A DNA stretch of 64,000 bases from Rhodovulum sulfidophilum (GTDB lineage: Bacteria; Pseudomonadota; Alphaproteobacteria; Rhodobacterales; Rhodobacteraceae), in contig QFPW01000001.1 in the NCBI GenBank assembly GCA_003241785.1, positions 310,001 to 374,000 of the forward strand. The letters run 5' to 3'. The notes under the pieces were generated by a model that was not told the origin of the DNA, ran no database searches, and saw nothing but the letters and a program-made list of their open reading frames with translations. This document shows, in pieces, positions 9,583-17,946 of this stretch (the stretch's first letter is position 1; each line of letters begins with the position of its first letter). The position numbers and the translations under genes are program-made.

Positions 9583-11706
9583 ATGTTCAAAACCGTTACC
9601 AAATCGATCGAGTGGGGCCACGACACCCTCACGCTCGAAACGGGCAAGGTCGCCCGTCAGGCCGACGCCGCCGTCATCGCCACCTATGGCGAGACCAGCG
9701 TGCTCGCCACCGTCGTCTTCGCGCGGAAGCCGAAGCCCGGTCAGGATTTCTTCCCGCTGACCGTCCACTACCAGGAAAAGTACTACGCGGCCGGCAAGAT
9801 CCCCGGCGGCTTCTTCAAGCGCGAGGCCCGGCCCTCCGAGAAGGAGACGCTGACCTCCCGGCTGATCGACCGCCCGATCCGCCCGCTGTTCGTCGAGGGC
9901 TTCAAGAACGAGGTCCAGGTCATCGCGACCGTGCTCTCCTATGACATGGAGAACGATCCGGACATCGTCGGCATGATCGCGGCCTCCGCCGCGCTCACCC
10001 TCTCGGGCGTGCCGTTCATGGGCCCGATCGGCGCGGCGCGCGTCGGCTTCGTCGATGGCTCCTACGTGCTGAACCCGGCCGTGGACGACATGGAGAAGCT
10101 GCGCGACAACCCCGAGCAGCGGCTCGATCTCATCGTCGCCGGCACCAAGGACGCGGTGATGATGGTCGAATCGGAGGCCTATGAGCTCTCCGAGGCCGAG
10201 ATGCTCGGCGCGGTGAAGTTCGGCCACGAGCAGATGCAGCCGGTGATCGACATGATCATCGACCTCGCCGAGGAAGCCGCGAAGGAGCCCTTCGCCTTCC
10301 AGCCCGCCGACACGACCGCGCTCTACGAGCGGGCCAAGGCCGCCGGCGGCGACGCGATGCGCGCCGCCTTCCAGATCAGCGACAAGCTCGACCGCCAGGC
10401 CGCCGTCGGCGCCGCGAAGGAGCGGATCCTCGAGGCGCTGACCGACGAGGAACGCGCGGATCCGGGCCTCGATTCGGTGATCAAGAAGCTCGAATCGGAC
10501 GTCGTGCGCTGGGACATCCTCGACCACGGCCGCCGCATCGACGGGCGCGACCTCGTCACCGTCCGCCCGATCGTGGCCGAGGTCGGCGTCCTGCCGCGCA
10601 CGCATGGCTCGTCGCTCTTCACCCGCGGCGAGACCCAGGCGCTGGTCGTCTCGACGCTCGGCACCGGCGACGACGAGCAGATGATCGACGCGCTGCACGG
10701 CACCTCGCGCTCGAACTTCCTGCTGCACTACAACTTCCCGCCGTACTCGGTCGGCGAGACCGGTCGCATGGCCTCCCCGGGCCGTCGCGAGATCGGCCAT
10801 GGCAAGCTCGCCTGGCGCGCGCTGCAGGCGGTTCTCCCGGCCGCGACCGACTTCCCCTACACGATCCGCGTGGTTTCCGAGATCACCGAATCGAACGGCT
10901 CCTCCTCGATGGCCTCCGTCTGCGGCGGCTCGCTCTCGATGATGGACGCGGGCGTGCCGCTGAAGGCGCCGGTCGCGGGCGTCGCGATGGGCCTGATCCT
11001 CGAGGGTGAGAAATACGCGGTCATCACCGACATCCTCGGCGACGAGGATCACCTCGGCGACATGGACTTCAAGGTCGCCGGCACCGCGAACGGCATCACC
11101 TCGCTGCAGATGGACATCAAGGTCGCGGGCATCACGCCCGAGATCATGGAGAAGGCGCTCGACCAGGCGAAGCATGGCCGGATGCACATCCTGAACGAGA
11201 TGGGCCAGGCGCTGACCTCGGGCCGCGCGGAATTCTCCGCCCATGCCCCGCGCATCGAGACGATGCAGATCGCGGTCGACAAGATCCGCGAAGTCATCGG
11301 CTCGGGCGGCAAGGTCATCCGCTCGATCGTCGAGGAGTCGGGCGCCAAGGTCGACATCAACGACGACGGCACGATCAAGATCGCCTCGGCCAACGCCGAG
11401 GCCATCGAGAAGGCCCGCGAGCTCATCTCCGCGATCGTGGACGAGCCGGAGATCGGCAAGGTCTACACCGGCAAGGTCGTGAAGATCATGGACTTCGGCG
11501 CCTTCGTGAACTTCTTCGGCAAGCGCGACGGCCTCGTGCACGTCAGCCAGCTCTCGAACGAGCGGGTGAGCCATCCGAAGGACATCCTGCAGGAAGGCCA
11601 GGCGGTGAAGGTGAAGCTCATGGGCTTCGACGACCGCGGCAAGGTCCGGCTCTCGATGAAGGCCGTCGACCAGGTCACCGGCGAAGAGGTCAAGGAAGAC
11701 GCCTGA
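9583..11706 (+). CDS. pnp: Polyribonucleotide nucleotidyltransferase (PNPase)
   Basis: 3'-5' phosphorolytic exoribonuclease and degradosome component, 707 aa. I chose the ATG at 9583 (MFKTVTKSIEWG), preceded by AAGGAAAAG; the longer open frame upstream has no family similarity. Two RNase PH domains flank a helical domain: the first has TVHYQEKYYAAGKIPGGF and RLIDRPIRPLF, the second THGSSLFTRGETQALV and SNGSSSMASVCGGSL. A KH domain follows (VIGSGGKVIRSIVEESGAKVDI), then an S1 domain (IGKVYTGKVVKIMDFGAFV). Placement after rpsO is the usual bacterial order. A perfect hairpin terminator follows. Confidence 0.99.
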   Translation: MFKTVTKSIEWGHDTLTLETGKVARQADAAVIATYGETSVLATVVFARKPKPGQDFFPLTVHYQEKYYAAGKIPGGFFKREARPSEKETLTSRLIDRPIRPLFVEGFKNEVQVIATVLSYDMENDPDIVGMIAASAALTLSGVPFMGPIGAARVGFVDGSYVLNPAVDDMEKLRDNPEQRLDLIVAGTKDAVMMVESEAYELSEAEMLGAVKFGHEQMQPVIDMIIDLAEEAAKEPFAFQPADTTALYERAKAAGGDAMRAAFQISDKLDRQAAVGAAKERILEALTDEERADPGLDSVIKKLESDVVRWDILDHGRRIDGRDLVTVRPIVAEVGVLPRTHGSSLFTRGETQALVVSTLGTGDDEQMIDALHGTSRSNFLLHYNFPPYSVGETGRMASPGRREIGHGKLAWRALQAVLPAATDFPYTIRVVSEITESNGSSSMASVCGGSLSMMDAGVPLKAPVAGVAMGLILEGEKYAVITDILGDEDHLGDMDFKVAGTANGITSLQMDIKVAGITPEIMEKALDQAKHGRMHILNEMGQALTSGRAEFSAHAPRIETMQIAVDKIREVIGSGGKVIRSIVEESGAKVDINDDGTIKIASANAEAIEKARELISAIVDEPEIGKVYTGKVVKIMDFGAFVNFFGKRDGLVHVSQLSNERVSHPKDILQEGQAVKVKLMGFDDRGKVRLSMKAVDQVTGEEVKEDA

Positions 11707-11733
11707 GCCTCCGGCTCCGCGTCCCGGAAGACG

Positions 11734-11763
11734 AAGGCCCCGCGCGTCGCGCGGGGCCTTTTT
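11734..11763 (+). terminator. pnp intrinsic terminator
   Basis: Perfect 12-bp stem AAGGCCCCGCGC/GCGCGGGGCCTT (11734-11745, 11749-11760) with a GTC loop and a run of five T including the last stem bases. It also sits 14 bases beyond the convergent glycosyltransferase gene and may serve both strands. Confidence 0.9.
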
Positions 11764-11776
11764 CATGCGCGCCCGG

Positions 11777-12475
11777 TCAGGCGCCGAGGACCGGATCGAG
11801 CAGCCGGTGGATCCATTTGCGCTTCTTCGGATTGAAGCGGTTCATGTGCAGGATCACCGGCTCCGGCCGGTTCGAGAACAGCCTTTCGAACGGGCTGTAG
11901 CGGCGCAGGTTGTAGCGCTCCGGCAGGACGCAGAACCGCAGGTCCGAGCGCCAGAGCAGGTCGCGGAAGGTCATCTGGTCTCCGACCACGCCCGCCTCGT
12001 CGTAATTCGCCTGCCAGTCGCGCAGGAAGTCGAGCGCCACCGGCGAGGCCCGGTAGAGGATCACCCCGCCGTTGTGCTGCGGAAAGGCATCGGGCACGTC
12101 GGCCTTCCACGACTTGCGATAGGTGTCCTTGTAGGCCCGCGTCACCTGCGCCACGGCGAGGTCGAACCGCTCCAGAAGCCGGAACATGTCGGCGAGATCG
12201 CCGCGCACCCGCGTGTCCGTGTCGAGATAGAGCGTGTGCTCGAAGGGCGTGCGAAAGAGAGAGTCCACCTTCGAGCGGGCGCGGCCCTTCTCGAGCAGCA
12301 CGACATGGTCGAACTCGGGCCCCGGCTCCGGCGCGTCGCTGAAGATCGCGATCGGAAGCCCGGGATTGCTCGCCCGGACCGATGCCGCGGCCGCGCGCGC
12401 CGCCGCGACATGCACGGCCCCCGAGGCCGCGAAGAGCACCCCCGCGCCGCGACGCTCCGTATCAGCCATGCTCAT
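11777..12475 (-). CDS. Putative glycosyltransferase (GT-A fold, DxD)
   Basis: 232-aa cytoplasmic protein with the look of a nucleotide-sugar transferase: HTLYLDTDTRVRGDLADMF gives the DxD-type metal/nucleotide site at about residues 80-90, and FPQHNGGVILYRAS plus ILHMNRFNP fit the second half of a GT8/GT-A-like domain. The ATG at 12473-12475 (MSMADTERR) overlaps the stop of the upstream GT25 gene by ATGA; a second ATG two codons later is possible. It is the last of four coupled transferase genes that likely build a surface glycan such as LPS core or capsule. Acceptor and sugar are unknown. Confidence 0.72.
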   Translation of the reverse strand: MSMADTERRGAGVLFAASGAVHVAAARAAAASVRASNPGLPIAIFSDAPEPGPEFDHVVLLEKGRARSKVDSLFRTPFEHTLYLDTDTRVRGDLADMFRLLERFDLAVAQVTRAYKDTYRKSWKADVPDAFPQHNGGVILYRASPVALDFLRDWQANYDEAGVVGDQMTFRDLLWRSDLRFCVLPERYNLRRYSPFERLFSNRPEPVILHMNRFNPKKRKWIHRLLDPVLGA

Positions 12476-13275
12476 CTCCGGAAGGGCACGGCGGTGATCA
12501 TCACCCGCCGCGACTTGGGCGTGAAAACCTGCCTGACCGGCAGGAAGAGCGGCCGCAGCACCTTGGCACGCAGGTTGCGCAGCTCGCCCCGGATCGTCGC
12601 CGCGATCGTCCGGCGCGCCCGTCTCGGCTTTTCCGTCTGGATCAGCGACTTGCCCTTGGGCTCGTCGAGGAAGGTGAAATCGGCGAATTTCGACTGTACC
12701 GCCGCCGCCGGCGCCAGCTGATAGAGCGCCGTTCCGGGGGTCGGATTCATCAGGTGCCGGTCGATCGGCAGCGTGTGGACCGACAGCGCGTCGCAGAGCC
12801 GCCGGGCATGGGTGGCCGAGACGAGATACCCGCCGCTGTCGATCGTCGGCGTGAGCATCCGGTGCACGGACCGCGACCCGACCTCGGCCGTCGGCGCCGC
12901 GGCGAGGGTGAACCGGTGCGGATTGCCGGTCAGCTTCACCACATCCGCCCCCGCCGGGATCCAGCCGGTGTCCGTGAGCAGGGGCGCCAGCGCGTCGGAG
13001 ACATAGACGTCGTCCTCGAAGACCGCGCCATAGGGCGCGTCGCCCTCGGCGATCAGTCGCCAGGCCGCGACGTGGCTGAGAAAGCAGGCGAGCTCGCCCC
13101 GGGCCAGCCGCCGCCCCCGACCTTCCGGGCAGAGCCGCGCATATTCCTCCTCGGAGATCGCCCGCCCGTCGACGGCGGCGAGCCGCTCCATCGCGACCCC
13201 GAGGCGGCGCGCCTGCGCCTCCATGAAGTCGCGCCGGTCCGGGGAGCGGTCGAGGTTGATGTAGAGACGCCTCAC
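12472..13275 (-). CDS. Glycosyltransferase family 25 (LPS-type)
   Basis: 267-aa transferase of the GT25 family, which adds galactose or other hexoses to lipooligosaccharide or similar acceptors. The start is GTG at 13273-13275 (VRRLYINLDRSPDRR), overlapping the TGA of the upstream gene (GTGA). The LYINLDRSPDRR opening, ACFLSHVAAWRLI and YGAVFEDDVYVSD (EDDV catalytic/metal motif) are the family signature. The C-terminal third is basic (RRARRTIAATIRG), compatible with peripheral membrane contact. Second-last gene of the four-transferase operon. Confidence 0.85.
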   Translation of the reverse strand: MRRLYINLDRSPDRRDFMEAQARRLGVAMERLAAVDGRAISEEEYARLCPEGRGRRLARGELACFLSHVAAWRLIAEGDAPYGAVFEDDVYVSDALAPLLTDTGWIPAGADVVKLTGNPHRFTLAAAPTAEVGSRSVHRMLTPTIDSGGYLVSATHARRLCDALSVHTLPIDRHLMNPTPGTALYQLAPAAAVQSKFADFTFLDEPKGKSLIQTEKPRRARRTIAATIRGELRNLRAKVLRPLFLPVRQVFTPKSRRVMITAVPFRR

Positions 13276-14099
13276 GCCGCCCTCTTCTCGATTCCATCCG
13301 GGGTCCAGACCGTATGCCGCGCGCGCGCCTCGGCGATCATCGCCCGGTGCCGCGCGATCTCGGCCTCGTCCCGGTAGCCGCGGGGGTGGTCGAGATGCAC
13401 GAGGGGCGCGGTGAAGCGCAGGTGCCGGCCCTCGACGCCCGAATTGATCAGGCGGATGCCGAGCTCCTTGTCCTCGCCGCCGTATTTCATCGTCTCGTCG
13501 TAGCCGTTGACGCGCAGCAGGTCCTCGCGGAAGGCCGAGGCGTTGGCGCCGCAGAGCGCCCTTTGCACCGGCGAGGTGACTTCGAGGAAATTCATCACCG
13601 GCTTCGGAAAGGGCATGGTCTTGAGCCAGGTGCCGATCCGGTCGATCGCCCGGTTCCCGCGCAGCCAGGCCCGGTCGAAGACGCGGCCGTCGGCGACCAT
13701 CTCCTCGGTGACCGAGGCCGTGGCCTCGGCGTCGAGGCGGATCAGGCTGCCGGTGCAGAAGCGCCTGGGCCGGGCGAGCTCGAGATGGCGGGCGATGAAA
13801 CCGGGATGGATCATCACGTCGCCGTCGATGAAGACGAGATGCTCCGCCTCCGAGCTCGCGATCGCCCTGTTCAGGATCTCGGTCTTCCGGAAGCCGCGAT
13901 CCTCGTGCCACACGTGGCGCGTCGGCACCTCGGGATGCGCCGCGCCGAAGGCCGCGAACGCGGCCGCCGTCTCCGGCCCCGAGCCGTCGTCGGCGAGGCA
14001 GATCATGTCGGGCTTGCGCGCCTGCCGCGCCACCGAGGCGAGGCAGAGCAGGAGCGGGCGCACGCTGTTGTAGGTGGTGAGGATCAGCTCGCTCCGCAT
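13272..14099 (-). CDS. Glycosyltransferase family 2 with galactosyltransferase-type C-terminus
   Basis: 275-aa GT-A enzyme. The N-terminal GT2 core has ELILTTYNSVRPLLLCL, CLADDGSGPET and the DxD site VFIDGDVMIHPGF at about residues 90-103. The second half, CGANASAFREDLLRVNGYDE followed by YGGEDKELGIRLINSG, is the C-terminal galactosyltransferase-like domain (metazoan-type GalT/chondroitin synthase fold) found in bacterial surface-polysaccharide transferases. It lies 4 bases downstream of the GT92 gene and overlaps the GT25 gene by GTGA. Acts at the cytoplasmic face of the inner membrane; substrate unknown. Confidence 0.87.
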   Translation of the reverse strand: MRSELILTTYNSVRPLLLCLASVARQARKPDMICLADDGSGPETAAAFAAFGAAHPEVPTRHVWHEDRGFRKTEILNRAIASSEAEHLVFIDGDVMIHPGFIARHLELARPRRFCTGSLIRLDAEATASVTEEMVADGRVFDRAWLRGNRAIDRIGTWLKTMPFPKPVMNFLEVTSPVQRALCGANASAFREDLLRVNGYDETMKYGGEDKELGIRLINSGVEGRHLRFTAPLVHLDHPRGYRDEAEIARHRAMIAEARARHTVWTPDGIEKRAA

Positions 14100-14103
14100 C
14101 CTC

Positions 14104-15009
14104 TCACCCCGCCGCCCGGACCCGCGCGAGATAGTCGAGCGCGGCGCGATCCTCGATTTCCTCGGCCTCGATCGCCTCGACCGTGCGCCGCACCTTGCGC
14201 GCGTATTCCGGCGACTTGGCCACCAGGTTCGGACCCCGGCCGATCTTCTCGCGCAGTTCCTGTTCGGAGCGCGCGTAGTAATGGTTCAGCTGGAGGTGGT
14301 CGGCCGAATAGAAGCCGGGCTTCTCGCGCTCCGCGCCGCGCGCGACCTCGCCCCGGTCGTTGCAGGTCGCGTCCGAGCCGTCGGTCTCCATCGAATGCAC
14401 CCGGAGCGCGGTCAGGTGGCAGGGGTCGACGACGCATTTGAACGCGCGGATCCCGCGCCGGTCGCTCATCGGATCGGCGGCGCGGCGCAGGTAGTTCGGC
14501 AGCATGCCGCCCTCGGGCGGCGTTTCATGGCCGTTGCGGCCGAACATGTGCCAGGGCAGCGACAGGTTGCGCGCCTCGCCGAGATGCGCCAGCGCCTCGG
14601 GCAGGCTCGCCGCGCGTTTCGGGATCAGGAACTCGTCGACGTCGATGAAGGCCATCCAGCGGAAGCCGCCGCCGAAGTTGCTCGCGGCATGCGCGTAGGC
14701 GAGCACCTGGTTGTGGATCTCGCGGCCCATCCGCGCGTCGGAGAAGACCTGGTTCCACGGCACCACGACCAGCGCCTCGGGCGGCAGAGCCGCGCGCAGG
14801 ATCGGCAGCGTCGCGTCGGTGCAGCCGTTGTCGTAGACGAGGAAGCGCTTCACCCCGGCGCGGTGGTGGAACCGCGCCCATTCCTCGATATGCCGCGCCT
14901 CGTTCCTGACGATGAGCGCGATCGCCACGCCGTCGCGCCCGGGCTCCGCCTTCGGCGGCCGGATGCCGATCTTGCTGATCTTGCCGAAGATCGGCAGCTT
15001 CCAGAACAT
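14104..15009 (-). CDS. Glycosyltransferase family 92 (DUF23-like)
   Basis: 301-aa protein, first gene of the transferase operon. The IALIVRNEARHIEEWARFH and GVKRFLVYDNGCTD segments and the metal site MAFIDVDEFLIP (around residues 118-130) are typical of the GT92/DUF23 group. GREIHNQVLAYAHA and the long tail with LNHYYARSEQELREKI also fit. There is no signal peptide; a basic N-terminus (MFWKLPIFGKISKIG) may touch the membrane. The start is ATG at 15007-15009. Upstream lies a 312-base gap holding a composite hairpin repeat. Confidence 0.82.
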   Translation of the reverse strand: MFWKLPIFGKISKIGIRPPKAEPGRDGVAIALIVRNEARHIEEWARFHHRAGVKRFLVYDNGCTDATLPILRAALPPEALVVVPWNQVFSDARMGREIHNQVLAYAHAASNFGGGFRWMAFIDVDEFLIPKRAASLPEALAHLGEARNLSLPWHMFGRNGHETPPEGGMLPNYLRRAADPMSDRRGIRAFKCVVDPCHLTALRVHSMETDGSDATCNDRGEVARGAEREKPGFYSADHLQLNHYYARSEQELREKIGRGPNLVAKSPEYARKVRRTVEAIEAEEIEDRAALDYLARVRAAG

Positions 15010-15123
15010 CCCGCCCCCGGCGCTTTTTCGCCCCCGGTGGTAGCCGATCGACGCGCGCCCGTGAAGCCTCCCCGCGCCGCGACCCGCCGGCTGTTCCGGC
15101 CCGCGGGCGCCCCGCCCGCCGCG

Positions 15124-15258
15124 CGCTTCTTCAAGGTCTCATACTGGCATGAAACCCTATCGGGCAGGACGCGGGGCCCCGCCAACGGGCGGGGAGAAAA
15201 AAGACTCGCGGCCAACAGGCCGCTCCGCGCGGTCCGGCGGCACGCCGGACCGCCACGC
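15124..15258. repeat. Composite hairpin repeat, copy 1
   Basis: Dispersed repeat also seen at 29484-29645. It holds three successive hairpins: CCCCGCC-AACG-GGCGGGG, GCGGCC-AACA-GGCCGC and GGTCCGGCG-GCA-CGCCGGACC. The left flank (CTTCT..TCATAC.GG..TGAAA.CCTATCG.GCAG) is conserved too. It occupies most of the gap between the divergent GT92 gene and asd. Confidence 0.72.
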
Positions 15259-15321
15259 CTCATTTACATTTCGCGCCGGAAGGTCCATGACGCGCCCGTT
15301 GTCAAGAAGGAACGGATCGAA

Positions 15322-16368
15322 ATGGGCTACCGAGTCGCCGTCGTCGGTGCCACGGGCAACGTGGGCCGCGAAATGCTGAACATCCTCGCCGAGCGGGAAT
15401 TCCCGATCGACGACATCGTGGCGCTTGCCTCGCGCAAGAGCCTCGGCAGCGAATGTTCCTTCGGCGAGCGAACTCTGAAGACCGAGGATCTCGACACGTT
15501 CGACTTCACCGGCTGGGACATGGCCCTCTTCGCCATCGGCTCGGACGCGACGAAGAAATACGCGCCGCTGGCCGCCAAGGCCGGCTGCGTCGTGATCGAC
15601 AATTCCTCGCTCTACCGCTACGATCCGGACGTGCCGCTGATCGTGCCGGAGGTGAACCCGGATGCGATCACCGGCTATGCGAAGAAGAACATCATCGCCA
15701 ATCCGAACTGCTCGACCGCGCAGATGGTGGTGGCGCTGAAGCCGCTGCACGACCGCGCGACGATCAGGCGCGTCGTCGTCTCGACCTACCAGTCGGTCTC
15801 GGGCTCCGGCAAGGAGGCGATGGACGAACTCTGGAACCAGACCAAGGGCATGTATGTCCCGGGCCAGGAGGTGGAGCCGAGCGTCTACCCCAAGCAGATC
15901 GCCTTCAACGTGATCCCGCATATCGACGTCTTCCTCGACGACGGCCAGACCAAGGAAGAGTGGAAGATGGTCGCCGAGACGAAGAAGATCCTCGATCCGA
16001 AGATCAAGGTGACCGCGACCTGCGTCCGCGTGCCGGTCTTCGTCGGCCATTCCGAGGCGATCAACATCGAGTTCGACGAGGATCTCGACGAATCGGAGGC
16101 CCGCGACATCCTGCGCGAGGCGCCGGGGATCCTCGTCGTCGACAAGCGCGAGGCCGGCGGCTACATCACGCCGATCGAATGCGTCGGCGAATACGCGACT
16201 TATGTGAGCCGCATCCGCCAGGATCCGACGATCGACAACGGCCTCAACATCTGGGTCGTGTCGGACAACCTGCGCAAGGGCGCCGCGCTCAACGCGGTGC
16301 AGATCGCCGAGCTGCTCGGTCGCCGCGTCCTGAAGAAGGGCGACGTCCCGGCCGAGCTCGCGGACTGA
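15322..16368 (+). CDS. asd: Aspartate-semialdehyde dehydrogenase
   Basis: Reduces aspartyl-4-phosphate to aspartate semialdehyde with NADPH, the branch step to lysine/diaminopimelate, methionine, threonine and isoleucine. 348 aa from the ATG at 15322 (MGYRVAVVGATGNVGREML), preceded by AAGGAACGG. Landmarks are the GATGNVG nucleotide loop, the catalytic cysteine in NIIANPNCSTAQMVVAL, STYQSVSGSGKEAM, and RVPVFVGHSEAINIEF with the active-site histidine. The later-window dapF gene uses the same pathway but is unlinked. The gene ends just before a 23-nt inverted repeat. Confidence 0.98.
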   Translation: MGYRVAVVGATGNVGREMLNILAEREFPIDDIVALASRKSLGSECSFGERTLKTEDLDTFDFTGWDMALFAIGSDATKKYAPLAAKAGCVVIDNSSLYRYDPDVPLIVPEVNPDAITGYAKKNIIANPNCSTAQMVVALKPLHDRATIRRVVVSTYQSVSGSGKEAMDELWNQTKGMYVPGQEVEPSVYPKQIAFNVIPHIDVFLDDGQTKEEWKMVAETKKILDPKIKVTATCVRVPVFVGHSEAINIEFDEDLDESEARDILREAPGILVVDKREAGGYITPIECVGEYATYVSRIRQDPTIDNGLNIWVVSDNLRKGAALNAVQIAELLGRRVLKKGDVPAELAD

Positions 16369-16376
16369 CCGGAAAG

Positions 16377-16444
16377 GGCGGACCGAGGTCCGCCCTACGC
16401 TTCCGGGAGCGCCATCCGCTCCGTAGGGCGGACCTCGGTCCGCC
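16377..16444. repeat. BIME/REP-like pair: 23-nt perfect inverted repeat
   Basis: The arms at 16377-16399 and 16422-16444 are perfect reverse complements, separated by 22 bases. Each arm is itself palindromic (GGCGGACC-GA-GGTCCGCC), followed by CTACG. The element fills the gap between the convergent genes asd and the dihaem cytochrome, three bases short of the latter's stop codon. It has no T run, so it is more like a REP/BIME unit than a simple terminator. Confidence 0.8.
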
Positions 16445-16447
16445 GCC

Positions 16448-17362
16448 TCAGCGCGCCGTCTCGAGCGGCGGGACGACGCCGAGATAGGCCGCGATCGCCT
16501 CGCGGTCGGTGGCCGGCAGCATGGCGAGGTTCTCCTGCACCGCGACCATCGAGCCGCCCACCGAATCGTATTCGGGCGTGAACCCGGTCTCGAAGTAGGA
16601 GACGACGTCCCCCGCCGACCAATCCTCGAGCGCGCCGCCCGGGGTGATGTTTGGCACCCGCCCCTCGCCCTCCGCCGCCGGCGCGCCGCCGAGCCAGCGC
16701 GCATAGTCGAGCTCCCCCGCGAAGCCGCGCGGCGTGTGGCATTCGCCGCAATGCCCCGGCCCCTCGACCAGGTACTGGCCGAGCTTCACCTCGGGCGCCA
16801 CCGCCTCGCCGAGGTCGAGCACCGGCGCGTCGGACAGGAAGGCGCGCTGCCAGAGGGTCACCCCCCGCCGAAAGCTGAACGGAAAGCGTAGCGCGTGGTC
16901 GGGCTGTCGCCCCGCGACGGCGGGCAGGGTCGCGAGAAAGGCGCTGAGGTCGGCGATGTCGCCGAGATCCATCCGCGCGTAGGAGGCGTAGGGGAAGGAC
17001 GGGTAGTAGGGGCGCCCCTCCGGCGAGACCCCGCGCAGCATCGCATTGGCGAGATCCTCCGGACTCCAGGCGCCGATGCCATCCACGGGATCGCTCGAGA
17101 TGTTCGGCGCCACGAAGTCGCCGAAATCGGTGCGGAGCACATGGCCGCCGCCGAGCAGGAGGCGGTCATCGCCCTTGGCCCGCTCCGCCGCGTGGCAGGA
17201 GGCGCAGCCGCCGATCCAGAAGATCCGCTCGCCGCGCGCGGCGTCGCCCTCGGGCATCGCCGCGAGCGTGGCCGCGGGCAGCCCGCGCGGGATCGTCAGC
17301 AGGTAGAAGGCGCCGAGGCCGACCGCGGCCGCCCCGGCGAGCAGCGGAAGCGCGCGGCGCAT
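16448..17362 (-). CDS. Dihaem cytochrome c
   Basis: 304-aa periplasmic electron carrier anchored or exported by an N-terminal hydrophobic segment (PLLAGAAAVGLGAFYLL). Two class I haem-binding motifs are visible: CASCH near residue 53 and CGECH near residue 209. Distal methionines may be in GRVPNITPGG/SVGGSMVAV. This two-domain layout resembles cytochromes that accept electrons from membrane-bound dehydrogenases. It precedes a cytochrome c'-type gene by 12 bases in the minus-strand order (c' first, then this one), so the two form an operon. The electron donor is not identifiable from the window. Confidence 0.88.
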   Translation of the reverse strand: MRRALPLLAGAAAVGLGAFYLLTIPRGLPAATLAAMPEGDAARGERIFWIGGCASCHAAERAKGDDRLLLGGGHVLRTDFGDFVAPNISSDPVDGIGAWSPEDLANAMLRGVSPEGRPYYPSFPYASYARMDLGDIADLSAFLATLPAVAGRQPDHALRFPFSFRRGVTLWQRAFLSDAPVLDLGEAVAPEVKLGQYLVEGPGHCGECHTPRGFAGELDYARWLGGAPAAEGEGRVPNITPGGALEDWSAGDVVSYFETGFTPEYDSVGGSMVAVQENLAMLPATDREAIAAYLGVVPPLETAR

Positions 17363-17374
17363 CGGCCCCGGCCC

Positions 17375-17815
17375 TCAGTCGTCGATCCTGTAGCCCTCGT
17401 GGCAGCTCTTGCAGGTGTCGAGGATCGGGCCGACGGCGGTCTGGAACGCCGCGAGATCGGCGGGACCGGGCCGGCCGGACAGCTCGACCGCCGCGCCCGA
17501 GGCTTCCTGGAACTTCGCGATCTCGGCGTCGAAGCCGGCGCGGTCCGACCAGATCTTCGGCGCGGCGCCCGGGCTCGTCGCGCCTTCGGGGAAGAACTCG
17601 CCGAAGGCGAGCGCGGTCGCGTCGAAGGTCATGATCACCGACTTGCCGACCGCCGGGCTGTAGGGGATCTCGCCCTTCATCATCCCGCCGGCGACCTGGG
17701 CGGCGGCGACGTTGCTGCGCATCAGCTGCTCGCGCGCGGCGACGAGATTCTCCTGCGCGAAGGCTGGGGCTCCGGCCACGAGGAGAAGGCCGATCGTGAG
17801 TGCCGCGTGCTTCAT
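17375..17815 (-). CDS. Cytochrome c'-type protein
   Basis: 146-aa periplasmic protein. The ATG at 17813-17815 (MKHAALTIGLLLVAGAPAFA) gives a clean signal peptide with an AFA cleavage site. The mature part is an alpha-helical bundle with the haem site at the very C-terminus, CKSCHEGYRIDD, as in class II cytochromes c'. LMRSNVAAAQVAGGMMKGE fits helix A, including the region of the axial methionine. Such proteins bind NO or CO and may guard against nitrosative stress. It is the first gene of a pair with the dihaem cytochrome. Confidence 0.88.
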   Translation of the reverse strand: MKHAALTIGLLLVAGAPAFAQENLVAAREQLMRSNVAAAQVAGGMMKGEIPYSPAVGKSVIMTFDATALAFGEFFPEGATSPGAAPKIWSDRAGFDAEIAKFQEASGAAVELSGRPGPADLAAFQTAVGPILDTCKSCHEGYRIDD

Positions 17816-17946
17816 TGTCCGTCTCCTATCGCCGCCCGCCTCGTCCGGAGGGCGCCCTGGGGTCATCGCCGGTCAGTCGGCCGACGAGCAGACCTTACAT
17901 CGATCGGCCGATCTGCCAAGCGTCGCGGCGTCACAGGCGGCGAGGA

